A stretch of DNA of 64,000 nucleotides from Solobacterium sp. (GTDB lineage Bacteria; Bacillota_I; Bacilli_A; Erysipelotrichales; Erysipelotrichaceae). A model generated the notes under the pieces. The model saw nothing but the letters and a program-made list of their open reading frames with translations, made no database searches and had not been told where the DNA came from. Made by a program: the position numbers and the translations under genes. The DNA lies in assembly GCA_024693325.1 (NCBI GenBank), contig JAILLA010000005.1:48116-112115 (forward strand), given 5' to 3'. This document shows, in pieces, positions 45,403 to 53,319 of this stretch (position 1 is its first letter; each line of letters begins with the position of its first letter).

Positions 45403-45490
45403 ACAGCCTCCTCATACAAGGCTTAGGCAACGATGAATAATAGGAATGCATAGATGGAGAAGGCACTACCTCAGTTTGGCCTCATGCTGA

Positions 45491-45519
45491 TATTTATGAC
45501 AATAATATACAGTTGTCAA
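45491..45519 (-). promoter_or_regulatory. Promoter of TetR gene 2 with an embedded TetR-type operator
   Basis: On the minus strand TTGACA (45514-45519) and TAAATA (45491-45496) are 17 bases apart. An inverted repeat TGACAA-N10-TTGTCA (45497-45518) covers the spacer and most of the -35, ideally placed for repression. Confidence 0.55.
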
Positions 45520-45592
45520 ATAATATTATATCATCAGTATGAATTTGATGCTTTATTGTAATGAGAAAAATTGTCATTTGTTTGAATATCGC

Positions 45593-46162
45593 CTAGATTT
45601 TTTTCAGAAATTTTTCAATATTTACAGAAATAGCCTTCCCGAAATATCGCTTATACTGCTCTATGCGGTTATCAGGTTCTTTTGACATGGATGATTCCAG
45701 ATCATTTCTGAGCAATCCAAAGATCGTCCCTGAAATAAAATCAATAAGGGCCGCTTTATCATCCTCATCGGGATCCACAGGAAGCTTCTTCAAATGTCTT
45801 GCCAGCACTTTTTCTGTTTCGTCTGTGATGCTGTCATACAGACAGTCAAGATACATTCCCCGTTTCTCGGATTTCATAATGGCATCCATAATGATCCGGT
45901 TCTCCCGGAAATAAAGCATGCCCTGCTCCGCTGCAGGCAGGAGTTTATTGATGTTGTTTCCGCAGTCATCAGTCATTTCCTTTACATGTTTCCGAATCTG
46001 CCCGCAGATATAATCAGGTACGTTTTTTGCATGGTAATAGAAAGCCTGCTTCGTCAAACCAAGTTCATTGGTAATATCTGTCGCAGAGATACTGTCCAGA
46101 TCTTTGATTTTCAGCAGTTTCACTAATGTTTCATGTGTTTTTTGTTCGAACCGGCTGCTCAT
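45593..46162 (-). CDS. TetR-family transcriptional regulator 3
   Basis: This 189-residue regulator shows the TetR DNA-binding core (THETLVKLLKIKDLDSISATDI, ELGLTKQAFYYHAKNVPDYI). I start it at 46162 (MSSRFEQK), where GAGAGGG lies about 6 bases upstream; the longer frame reaches into the AT-rich leader. The ligand domain is unrecognised. Its upstream region (46163-46453) is AT-rich and contains 9-bp inverted repeats, and a serine recombinase gene follows. Confidence 0.88.
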   Translation of the reverse strand: MSSRFEQKTHETLVKLLKIKDLDSISATDITNELGLTKQAFYYHAKNVPDYICGQIRKHVKEMTDDCGNNINKLLPAAEQGMLYFRENRIIMDAIMKSEKRGMYLDCLYDSITDETEKVLARHLKKLPVDPDEDDKAALIDFISGTIFGLLRNDLESSMSKEPDNRIEQYKRYFGKAISVNIEKFLKKI

Positions 46163-46453
46163 ACTGTCCCTCTCATTTCTAAAAAATAACGGAAAGCAGC
46201 GAATATAGCTCACAAAACTGTACTATTCGTCATTTTTATTTTGTATTTACTGTGTTTTTTAGTGTATCAATGTCTACAATTCAACGATGATTAAACTGAC
46301 ATAACACATGCGAATAGTAACATAATTTTCGGTCAAATGATACCGTTGTGTAAAAAAATGTTTTTTATAATGGTTTTTTTAACGAACATTCATTTGGCTG
46401 ATGACCAATATTTTTAGGTAGACATTTCAAAAATTCCGGACAATATATAACTC
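46163..46453. other. AT-rich intergenic region with 9-bp inverted repeats
   Basis: This 291-base gap between TetR gene 3 and the recombinase is much richer in A and T than its neighbours. It contains TACTATTCG at 46221-46229 and its reverse complement CGAATAGTA at 46311-46319, 81 bases apart, within the probable promoter region of TetR gene 3. No coding frame with a ribosome binding site was seen. Confidence 0.6.
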
Positions 46454-47044
46454 TCATTCCCTCTGCCGCACCCTTGCGTAAAACGCTGATAACGACATTC
46501 CGGAAAGATAAGCCGCATCCCGCGGAGATATCTTTTTTTGTTTCCATTCCATGTAGATCTCCTCAAAGTCTTCAGGCTCTTTGATGCGCGGTCTTCCGAA
46601 TGTAACTCCTTTGGCCTTCGCTGCGGCGATTCCTTCTGCCTGTCTCTGTTTGATATTGTGGCGTTCGTTTTCCGCCACAAAGGACAACAGCTGCAGCACA
46701 ATGTCGCTCAGGAATGTGCCAAGCAGATCTTTTCCCTGGCGTGTGTCCAGAAGCGGCATATCGATCACTGCAATATCTGCTTTTTTCTCTTTCGTAATGA
46801 TCCGCCACTGGTTCTGGATCTCCTCGTAATTTCTTCCGAGCCGATCGATCGATTTTACATAGATAAGGTCTCCCGGTCTGATGATCTTCATCAGTTTGAG
46901 GTATTCCGGTCTGCAGAAATCTTTGCCTGATTGTTTGTCAATAAATACGTGATCCTGTTCAACACTCAGTTCCCGTATTGCAATCAGCTGTCTGTCTTCA
47001 TTTTGATCTTTTGAACTGACACGAACGTAACCATAGATTTCCAT
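46454..47044 (-). CDS. Serine recombinase, resolvase/invertase family
   Basis: This roughly 196-residue small serine recombinase starts MEIYGYVRVSSKDQ, with Ser10 as the nucleophile. Further motifs are DKQSGKDFCRP, LIYVKSIDRLGRN with the catalytic Arg, and a C-terminal helix-turn-helix (ISPRDAAYLSGMSLSAFYARV). The size fits resolvases and DNA invertases rather than the large integrases. GGAGG lies 11 bases before the ATG at 47044. No transposase, integrase or toxin gene adjoins it, so it may be a relic of a mobile element or act on nearby inverted repeats. Confidence 0.9.
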   Translation of the reverse strand: MEIYGYVRVSSKDQNEDRQLIAIRELSVEQDHVFIDKQSGKDFCRPEYLKLMKIIRPGDLIYVKSIDRLGRNYEEIQNQWRIITKEKKADIAVIDMPLLDTRQGKDLLGTFLSDIVLQLLSFVAENERHNIKQRQAEGIAAAKAKGVTFGRPRIKEPEDFEEIYMEWKQKKISPRDAAYLSGMSLSAFYARVRQRE

Positions 47045-47327
47045 TACGGTGTAAACCTCCATTACACACTTTGATAAAGAAAAATTAACATACGATCGCA
47101 TCCTGCCGGTGCAATGTGCATTTTTGTTTTTTTAATTCCGACACCCCCTTTGTAAAAGAAAACGGGCTTTGAGCATATCCCGGTAACATTTTTCCTTCCT
47201 TACACTCAACGTCCGTTTTACCTTTGATATTTCAGTTTATTTGAGCAGAACACACGGTCAGACCATGGTTCTACAATGTGAATTTACATGATTTCCGTTC
47301 CCATTTCAAGCACATTATGAATTGCGG

Positions 47328-48248
47328 TCAGAACTGATGATGACGTTCCATGTAAGCCCTGATCCATTCTGTGTCTGCCGGTATGTTTCCGTTTTCCTTT
47401 ACAAGATATACGCAGGGATCCTTTGTATCGGATGCTGTTACAAAGGAAAATTCACTGATGTTGCTGAAAGCTCCGCAGTCACCGTTCTTTGATACTGCAA
47501 TCACGCTCAGATCCCCGGCACTTCCCCTGGCTTTTTTCAGCCTGCTGTCGAGGCTTTTCACTGCCAGTTCACAGGCTTCCTGTGCGGTATGATCTTCTTT
47601 CATCAAACGGACAGTTTCATATGAGATACAGCCCTTCATCAGATCTTCCCCAAGTCCTGTTGCTGCAGCGGCTCCAACCAGGGAATCAGCGTAAAACCCG
47701 CTTCCTGCCAGCGGAGAATCTCCCACCCTGCCGGGCAGCTTCATGAACAGCCCGGATGTGGATGTTCCGGCATAAATGTTACCTGCCTCATCCAGCACAA
47801 GAGCGCCAACGGTATCATGTCCCCGGTATGCCAGGTGCGTCTGCTGAACTGCCTGTTTCCACCGGCTGATGGAAAGTTCCGTGCGCATATCTTTCTGTTC
47901 AAAGCCATGTTCTGCCGCATAAGCTTCCGCGCCGCCGCCTGCCAGCACATTATTCAATTCGCTGCTGCTCAGGCTTCTTGCAATGCGGAACGGTGACGCA
48001 AAGCCGGATATGCTCATAACAGCTCCGGTATTCAGTGTTGTGCCATCCATAAATCCGGCATCCAGCCTGACATTCCCGTCACGGTCAGGCAGCCCGCCGT
48101 ATCCTACCGATGTAAATCCCGGATTGCTTTCCACATCCGTGATCAGTGTTTCCAGCGCATCCGCACCGTCGGCACCGCCTTTCAGCATTTCTGCCGCTTT
48201 CCTGACTCCGTCCAGTGCCATGCACCATGTCGCCGTGATCACCCACAT
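47328..48248 (-). CDS. Ntn-hydrolase asparaginase/glycosylasparaginase family protein
   Basis: This 306-residue protein belongs to the asparaginase 2 (isoaspartyl peptidase/aspartylglucosaminidase) family. The autocleavage site and N-terminal nucleophile is Thr146 in YRGHDTVGALVLD. Substrate-binding GRVGDSPLAGSG follows, and the early SVGYGGLPDRDGNVRLDAGFMDG segment is typical of glycosylasparaginases. The protein therefore self-cleaves into alpha and beta chains. There is no signal peptide. GGAGG precedes the ATG. Likely substrates are glycoasparagines or isoaspartyl peptides; the glycosyl form is favoured by SVGYGGLP. Confidence 0.88.
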   Translation of the reverse strand: MWVITATWCMALDGVRKAAEMLKGGADGADALETLITDVESNPGFTSVGYGGLPDRDGNVRLDAGFMDGTTLNTGAVMSISGFASPFRIARSLSSSELNNVLAGGGAEAYAAEHGFEQKDMRTELSISRWKQAVQQTHLAYRGHDTVGALVLDEAGNIYAGTSTSGLFMKLPGRVGDSPLAGSGFYADSLVGAAAATGLGEDLMKGCISYETVRLMKEDHTAQEACELAVKSLDSRLKKARGSAGDLSVIAVSKNGDCGAFSNISEFSFVTASDTKDPCVYLVKENGNIPADTEWIRAYMERHHQF

Positions 48249-48283
48249 AAACAGACCTCCGATCCATTATCATAATCTTCCGA

Positions 48284-48312
48284 TAAAAAAATCCGGCAGT
48301 AAATACCGGATA
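48284..48312 (-). terminator. Rho-independent terminator after the 38-residue gene
   Basis: On the minus strand ATCCGG pairs with CCGGAT across a 10-base loop and T7 follows. It separates the small gene from the asparaginase gene. Confidence 0.82.
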
Positions 48313-48318
48313 TGCTGA

Positions 48319-48435
48319 TTATCTGAAGCGGATTTCCCGCATGACTTCTTCGATTTCTTCGAGTGAGAGAGATTTTGAATGAGCTTCCGACTTCTTTTCG
48401 TCTTCTTTTCTTTCTTCTTCGACCTTGTTTTCCAT
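48319..48435 (-). CDS. Small charged hypothetical protein, 38 residues
   Basis: A short frame begins at 48435 with GGAGG nine bases before the ATG and ends in TAA at 48319, immediately followed by a strong terminator. The protein is highly charged: an N-terminal Glu/Lys/Asp run (MENKVEEERKEDEKKSE), a short polar linker, and a predicted C-terminal amphipathic helix (LSLEEIEEVMREIRFR). No family is recognised. The signals on both sides make it a real gene candidate despite its size. Confidence 0.55.
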   Translation of the reverse strand: MENKVEEERKEDEKKSEAHSKSLSLEEIEEVMREIRFR

Positions 48436-48529
48436 TATCTCTTCCTCCACACAACTAAAATCATAAAAAAATTTTTTTGATAATACAATGCTTGAAATAT
48501 ATTCTTGTCAGTGATTCTTTCAGATTTCA

Positions 48530-48568
48530 CAAAATAACTGCCGGCTATGAAAAACCGACAGTTTTTTT
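48530..48568. terminator. Hairpin after the EIIA gene, possibly bidirectional
   Basis: ACTGCCGG and CCGACAGT pair with one G-U. On the plus strand T7 follows; on the minus strand the tail is only TTATTTT. It is the likely end of the EIIA transcript. Confidence 0.6.
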
Positions 48569-48571
48569 CAA

Positions 48572-48982
48572 TTATTCGTCCTCGTCACCGCCTGCACTGA
48601 ACGCAAAGTCGTTCATCAGAACTACACCGTTTTTGGCTTCTGCTGCCACATGACGGAGTTCTTCTTCTGTTGCGTCCTCAGGAAGCGTAGCTGCCGTAAT
48701 CAGCATCGGAAAATTCATACCGGCAAATACATAGGTGTTCGGTCTGGAAATACACGGAGTGACAAGCTGGTTGACGCTGCCGCCCATGATATCCGTAAAG
48801 ATCAGTACCTGGTCTTCATCACTGACGCCTGCCCAGAACTTTTCAAGCTCTGTTTTCGGGTCTAGATCATTTTCATACGCATTGATCGCAGTGCAGTTAT
48901 CACCGCCGATCCCGAAATAAGACATAGTACTCAGCATACCGCCGGCAAGTCCGAAATGACTGATCAGCAAAATCTTTCTCAT
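48572..48982 (-). CDS. PTS EIIA component, mannose family (orphan)
   Basis: This 136-residue protein resembles the EIIA domain of mannose-type PTS permeases: KILLISHFGLAGGM with the phosphorylatable His9, then LIFTDIMGGSVNQLV and MNFPMLITAATLPE. No EIIB, EIIC or EIID gene is near it. An orphan could phosphorylate a partner encoded elsewhere or act as a regulator. The gene downstream of a SIS-domain sugar protein, with a 29-base inverted repeat just upstream, suggests linkage to amino sugar use. GGAGGG precedes the ATG. Confidence 0.88.
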   Translation of the reverse strand: MRKILLISHFGLAGGMLSTMSYFGIGGDNCTAINAYENDLDPKTELEKFWAGVSDEDQVLIFTDIMGGSVNQLVTPCISRPNTYVFAGMNFPMLITAATLPEDATEEELRHVAAEAKNGVVLMNDFAFSAGGDEDE

Positions 48983-49035
48983 GGTGTTTACCCTCCAGTT
49001 ACATTCTTATTATAGTCGTCTGTCTGCACGCTCTA

Positions 49036-49064
49036 TTTCACGGATTGTGGTATCATTCGTGAAA
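49036..49064. promoter_or_regulatory. Inverted repeat upstream of the EIIA gene
   Basis: TTTCACG and CGTGAAA form perfect 7-base arms separated by 15 bases. It lies between the SIS stop and the EIIA -10 element (TATAAT about 22 bases before the EIIA Shine-Dalgarno). No T-run follows, so an operator is more likely than a terminator. Confidence 0.45.
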
Positions 49065-49066
49065 TT

Positions 49067-49786
49067 TCAGATATGACGGATCCTGTGCCTGTATTTTCTG
49101 ATGATATCTTCGTTGTTATAGCCGTCAATATTCTGTGATTGGAACACATACGGACGGATGCCTTTTTCAAGGCATCTCCTGATCGTTTCCGTTGCGGCGA
49201 TATTGACCAGGTTCATTCCAACGATACTTGACGCCGGTCCGGTCCGGATTCCGTCAAATTCCATCAGGCCATCCCCGCCGGGACAGCAGTTGTCGATCAC
49301 AAGATCAACGCATTCAAGCAGCTTCCTGCCGCTGGAGTGCCTGCTGACAGTCTTTTCTGACTGTTCAACATTGGTGATCGCAGCTGTGAAGATCCCTTCC
49401 TTCCGGCATCTCATTGCCATTTCGATCGGCATGGCATTCCGGCCGGAGTTGGAACAGATGATCATAATATCGCCCGGTTCGATATCATAGATATCAAAGA
49501 TAATATCACTGACGCCGCTCACCCGTTCGATCTCACTTGAGCGTCTTGCGCCCTGCGACAGCAGAACCGCATTATCCAGGATCGCGTCAACATTGGCCAG
49601 TCCTCCGGCTCTGTCAAACAGTTCCATACCGATCATATGACCGTGTCCTGTGCCGAATGTATGGATCAGTTTATCCTCTTCAACTGTCCGTATCATTTCA
49701 CGGATCAGTATTTCCAGCGCGTCGTGATTTTTCTCTTCTGCTTTCCGCATCGTTTCAATGATCAGCTCAGTATATTCGTAACTCAT
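49067..49786 (-). CDS. SIS-domain (sugar isomerase-like) protein, UPF0309 type
   Basis: This 239-residue protein has the phosphosugar-binding SIS fold. HTFGTGHGHMIGMELFDRAGG and MIICSNSGRNAMPIEMA carry the phosphate-binding Ser and Thr residues. The layout matches UPF0309/sugar isomerase domain proteins, often linked to N-acetylated amino sugar metabolism. I start it at 49786 (MSYEYTELI), about 10 bases after GGAG; a 21-residue upstream extension is less typical. Its exact substrate is unknown. The PTS EIIA gene follows on the same strand. Confidence 0.82.
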   Translation of the reverse strand: MSYEYTELIIETMRKAEEKNHDALEILIREMIRTVEEDKLIHTFGTGHGHMIGMELFDRAGGLANVDAILDNAVLLSQGARRSSEIERVSGVSDIIFDIYDIEPGDIMIICSNSGRNAMPIEMAMRCRKEGIFTAAITNVEQSEKTVSRHSSGRKLLECVDLVIDNCCPGGDGLMEFDGIRTGPASSIVGMNLVNIAATETIRRCLEKGIRPYVFQSQNIDGYNNEDIIRKYRHRIRHI

Positions 49787-49865
49787 AGCATTTATCTCCG
49801 TTAATTTAAAAATACTACTAATACGGTTTTCATGTAATAACACATTCACGTAATAATTGCCTTCA

Positions 49866-49897
49866 TAAAAAATGAAACCCGGACCTTATATCCGGGC
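49866..49897 (-). terminator. Rho-independent terminator after rpoE
   Basis: On the minus strand GCCCGGA and TCCGGGT form a stem followed by TTCATTTTTT. It ends the DUF1934-argS-rpoE unit. Confidence 0.8.
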
Positions 49898-49902
49898 TGT
49901 CA

Positions 49903-50235
49903 TTATAAGTACTGATCCTCTCCGCGAGACAGATCGAGTTCATCCTCGTCACTTGTTTCCTCGACTTCTTCTTCATCTTCGTCGTCGACATCCGTGACTG
50001 CATGTACTTCTTCAAATTTTCTGCGTGATCTCAGATCCCAAACATTTCCTTTCAGAGACGCGAACCTTGAATCGAGCATCATCTCGGAATAGAAACTTGC
50101 CTTTTTGCGGCTGCGCTTTTCCTCGGGGATCTCAAGTATTTCAGCGACTTTCTTCCAGATCTCGGAAAAAGGCAGTTCACTTCCCGCCTCGGAAAGGATG
50201 CTGTAGGCTACATCTGTCTTTGTTGCTTTTGCCAT
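49903..50235 (-). CDS. rpoE: RNA polymerase delta subunit
   Basis: Delta is a Bacillota-specific RNA polymerase subunit that affects initiation and recycling. The 110-residue protein has the N-terminal HARE-HTH domain (KTDVAYSILSEAGSELPFSEIWKKV) and the usual acidic disordered C-terminus with long Asp/Glu runs. It starts 18 bases after argS. It is somewhat short compared with the B. subtilis protein but complete. Confidence 0.93.
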   Translation of the reverse strand: MAKATKTDVAYSILSEAGSELPFSEIWKKVAEILEIPEEKRSRKKASFYSEMMLDSRFASLKGNVWDLRSRRKFEEVHAVTDVDDEDEEEVEETSDEDELDLSRGEDQYL

Positions 50236-50253
50236 AGTAGATAATGTTTCTCC

Positions 50254-51900
50254 TTACATATGCACTGGCGCACTGACACCGATACTGTCGAGTGCATTTT
50301 TTAATGTGATCTCACACGCATTGACCAATGCAAGGCGCTGAGCTGAAAGTTCAGGGTTCTGCGGATCAATGACTTTACTGTCGTTGTAGAAACTGTGGAA
50401 TGCCTGCGCAAAGCGGGCAATGTAGTTGACCATCTTATGCGGTGTCCTGGCAGCTGCAGCATCTGCCACGGTTTTTTCAAATTCTCCCATCTGCTTCATC
50501 AGGGTCTTTTCTTTTTCCGTTGTAAGCAGATCGAATGTTTCCGCCGGTCTGATGTCTCCGGCCTTTTCCATGACCGAGCACATTCTGGCATGCGCGTACT
50601 GTGCGTAGTATACAGGATTGTCGTTGGACTGCTTGACTGCCATATCCAGGTCGAAATCCATCTGTGTATCTCCGGCTCTTGAAGCGAAGTAGTATCTGAC
50701 CGCATCTACGCCTGCTTCATCCAGCAGGTCACGCAGAGCGACAGCTTTTCCGGAACGTTTGGACAGTTTGAATTCCTCACCGTCCTTGATCATCCTGGCC
50801 ATCTGAATGATGTCAACATTCAGTTTATCAGGTTCATGTCCGAGTGCCTGTATCGCCGCCTTAAGACGTGCAATATAGCCATGGTGATCTGCACCGAACA
50901 GGTCGACCAGCTGGTCGTATCCTCTGTCCAGCTTATCCAGATGATAAGCGATGTCAGGTGTGAAATATGTATAGCTTCCGTCGCTCTTGACAAGGACTCT
51001 GTCCTTATCATCGCCGAAGTCCGTTGTACGCAGCCACAGAGCGCCGTCCTGGGTATATGTATGGCCTTCTGCTGCCAGGGTATCCAGAGCCTTCTGTACG
51101 AGGCCTCTGTTTCTGATATCCTGTTCGCTGGTCCAGACATCGAACTCAACACGGAATTCCTTCAGGTCAGCCTGAAGCTTTTCGAGCTCTGCTTTCAGAC
51201 CGTATGCGCGGAAGAACGGGTAGCTTTCTTCAGGATCCGTATCCTGATACTTGTCACCGATCTCTGCCCTGATGCGCTTTGCAATGTTGATCAGGTCGGA
51301 TCCATGATATCCATCCTCAGGTACCTGCGCGTCTTTGCCGCATTCCTGCAGATATCTTGCCTGCAGTGAACGTGCCATATTGTTGATCTGGTTTCCGGCA
51401 TCATTGACATAATACTCACGTGTCACATCGTATCCTGCCATCTTCAGCAGACGGGTAATGGAATCGCCCATTGCCGCGCCGCGTGCATGTCCGGGATGGA
51501 GATCCCCGGTCGGGTTCGCGGATACATATTCAACGTTGATCTTCTTTCCTTTGCCGGCATCAGAACAGCCGAAACGTTCGCCCTCCTTCAGCACTTTTGT
51601 AATGATAGCTGTCAGCGAGTCCTCTTTCATGAATACATTCATGAAGCCGGGTCCGGCGATCTCGATACGTTCAGCGCCTACGGCATCGCAGTCAAAGCAT
51701 TCCACGATCTTTGCGGCAGCGTCTCTGGGCTTCATGCCTGCGCGCTTTGCAAACTTCATTGCCGTATTTGCCGCATAGTCTCCGTGCGCCTTATCTCTTG
51801 AAAGATTCAGTTCCACTTCCTCCGGTCTGATTTCCATACCTAAAGCTTTTGAAGCAGCACCTGCAAATTCCTTCTTCAGTTTTTCTTCCAACTCACTCAT
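50254..51900 (-). CDS. argS: Arginyl-tRNA synthetase
   Basis: ArgRS charges tRNA-Arg. The 548-residue class I enzyme has an N-terminal Add1 domain (about 1-85), the HIGH-type motif as HPGHARG in NPTGDLHPGHARGAAMGDS, and a KMSKS-like loop as KLSKRSGK. The C-terminal DALR anticodon domain (about 430-548) ends in the conserved VHM. It overlaps the DUF1934 stop by 4 bases and precedes rpoE. Confidence 0.97.
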   Translation of the reverse strand: MSELEEKLKKEFAGAASKALGMEIRPEEVELNLSRDKAHGDYAANTAMKFAKRAGMKPRDAAAKIVECFDCDAVGAERIEIAGPGFMNVFMKEDSLTAIITKVLKEGERFGCSDAGKGKKINVEYVSANPTGDLHPGHARGAAMGDSITRLLKMAGYDVTREYYVNDAGNQINNMARSLQARYLQECGKDAQVPEDGYHGSDLINIAKRIRAEIGDKYQDTDPEESYPFFRAYGLKAELEKLQADLKEFRVEFDVWTSEQDIRNRGLVQKALDTLAAEGHTYTQDGALWLRTTDFGDDKDRVLVKSDGSYTYFTPDIAYHLDKLDRGYDQLVDLFGADHHGYIARLKAAIQALGHEPDKLNVDIIQMARMIKDGEEFKLSKRSGKAVALRDLLDEAGVDAVRYYFASRAGDTQMDFDLDMAVKQSNDNPVYYAQYAHARMCSVMEKAGDIRPAETFDLLTTEKEKTLMKQMGEFEKTVADAAAARTPHKMVNYIARFAQAFHSFYNDSKVIDPQNPELSAQRLALVNACEITLKNALDSIGVSAPVHM

Positions 51901-52280
51901 TCTGCAGCTCCTTTGATGTTCCAGGTCAGACGCTGATGCAGTACGATATCACCGCCGCTCAGCACCTGATATTCAACACTCCAGCAATCATCGTTTTTGA
52001 GCCAGCTGTTCAGTCTCGTTTCAAGTTTCATTACCCCGAAAGGACTCTCAACTATACTCTCTGACGGACGCATCGGTGTCAGTTTTGTAATGCTGGTGAT
52101 CTCAGCTTTCCGCTTCAATATGATCTCACGGTCAGTGAATGTTACTTCATGAAGATATCCGGGAGCCTGCAGTTCACGATAGACAAGTCTGTCGCCTTTC
52201 AGATCTCCCGTTCCGTCTGCCAGAAGTGTTTCACTGCCTTCGAGCATATCTAATTGTGTCAGCGAAATGTGGATCAGCAT
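51897..52280 (-). CDS. DUF1934 (YwiB-like) protein
   Basis: This 127-residue protein matches the YwiB/DUF1934 calycin-like beta-barrel family of unknown function: DGTGDLKGDRLVYRE, then TPMRPSESIVESPFGVM and LNSWLKNDDCWSVEYQVLSGG. DUF1934 is commonly just upstream of argS and rpoE in Bacillota, as here. It has the best consensus promoter of the window immediately upstream (TTGACA, 16 bases, TATAAT). Confidence 0.85.
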   Translation of the reverse strand: MLIHISLTQLDMLEGSETLLADGTGDLKGDRLVYRELQAPGYLHEVTFTDREIILKRKAEITSITKLTPMRPSESIVESPFGVMKLETRLNSWLKNDDCWSVEYQVLSGGDIVLHQRLTWNIKGAAE

Positions 52281-52293
52281 AGTTACCTGCTAA

Positions 52294-52321
52294 ATTATAC
52301 AAAAGGGTGTCGTCTTGTCAA
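52294..52321 (-). promoter_or_regulatory. Strong promoter of DUF1934-argS-rpoE
   Basis: On the minus strand a perfect TTGACA (52316-52321) is followed after 16 bases by a perfect TATAAT (52294-52299). The 5' leader is very short (about 7-10 bases), so no T-box can fit upstream of argS. Confidence 0.82.
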
Positions 52322-52456
52322 TAACTAACATGCCTGCATATTTTTACTTTTACTTTTTTTAGTCCGCAGCTCTTTGAAGGCCGGCAGAAACATATCAAAG
52401 AGTGACAAAAACTTTCGTGCTCCCTGAGGGATGCTGTCCCGGATCATGCAGATGAA

Positions 52457-52485
52457 TTGACTGCTTTATGCTCCATTATTATATT
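52457..52485 (+). promoter_or_regulatory. Promoter of the MBL-fold hydrolase
   Basis: TTGACT (52457-52462) and TATATT (52480-52485) are 17 bases apart, about 34 bases before the ATG. An inverted repeat CTCTTTGA/TCAAAGAG lies about 60-90 bases further upstream. Confidence 0.65.
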
Positions 52486-52518
52486 TGGTTTATGGAATTC
52501 TAATGTTAAGGAGACAAT

Positions 52519-53214
52519 ATGACCGAGATCAGAAAGATCAATGAACAGACCTGGATATTTGATGAAGGCGGCGTTTATTTTTACCTGCTCTGCGGAGATG
52601 AGACCGCTCTGCTTCTGGACAGCGGGATGCACACGGAAAATATCAGGGAACTTGCCGGAACACTGACTGACCTTCCCCTGGTGCTGATGAACACACATGC
52701 GGACCGGGACCATATCGGCGGAAATCATGAATTCGAATGGTTCTATATGGATCCTGCAGAAGCTTCAAACTTCTATAACACGCAGAAGGGAACCGGGCTG
52801 ATACGGCCGGTCTGGCACGGGGATATCATCAGTCTCGGAAACCGGGATCTGGAGGTGATCGCCCTTCCCGGACATACGCCCGGCAGTATTGCGGTCCTGG
52901 ACAGAAAATACCGTGCGCTTTTCAGCGGTGACCCGATCCAGGACGGACGTATCTTCATGTTCGGCGTGCAGCGGGAAATGCATGCCTACCGGCTCAGCCT
53001 GAAACGGCTTGATGCTTACCGGAATGATTTCGATGAGATCTATCCGTGCCATGGTTCCGTGCCTGTATATCCGGCTCTCATCGATGAACTGTACGAAGCT
53101 TCCGGAAAAGTCCTGGAACGTTCACTGCCGTTCACCGAGGACAGCAGCAGGTTCGGCACGCCCATCCGGGTGTATCACGCAGGATGCGCGGATTTCATAA
53201 CAGACCCCGAATGA
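52519..53214 (+). CDS. MBL-fold metallohydrolase
   Basis: This 231-residue metallo-beta-lactamase-fold hydrolase has metal motif HADRDH at 60-65, where the second His of HxHxDH is Asp, a variant seen in some subfamilies. Further metal ligands are in LPGHTPGSIAVLD, LFSGDPIQDG and PCHGSVPVYP. There is no signal peptide. AAGGAG precedes the ATG. The substrate is unknown; thioester or glyoxalase-II-like hydrolysis are the family options. An IS3 element sits directly downstream. Confidence 0.9.
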   Translation: MTEIRKINEQTWIFDEGGVYFYLLCGDETALLLDSGMHTENIRELAGTLTDLPLVLMNTHADRDHIGGNHEFEWFYMDPAEASNFYNTQKGTGLIRPVWHGDIISLGNRDLEVIALPGHTPGSIAVLDRKYRALFSGDPIQDGRIFMFGVQREMHAYRLSLKRLDAYRNDFDEIYPCHGSVPVYPALIDELYEASGKVLERSLPFTEDSSRFGTPIRVYHAGCADFITDPE

Positions 53215-53319
53215 TCAGAACAGTATTCTGTTTTCAGTGAAAAGTCTCATATCACACTTGTTCAAGAAAAAAGAGATGGAATAATGATATGTACCCAGAA
53301 TTCTGGACATATTGAATAA

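Noticed and set aside
46163..47327. CRISPR array or phage attachment site around the recombinase
   Set aside because: No regularly spaced direct repeats and no tRNA end were found; the recombinase is too small for a large serine integrase.
48239..48454. 71-codon minus-strand frame between the asparaginase and EIIA genes
   Set aside because: It overlaps the better-supported 38-residue gene and a terminator, and has no ribosome binding site.
52368..52405. CTCTTTGA/TCAAAGAG repeat as a terminator in the DUF1934-MBL intergenic region
   Set aside because: No T-run follows on either strand and no gene ends there; at most it is a weak operator candidate.
52281..52518. T-box or other riboswitch for argS
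   Set aside because: The promoter lies only about 10 bases from the first gene of the unit, leaving no leader; argS itself overlaps DUF1934. No specifier or T-box sequence was seen.
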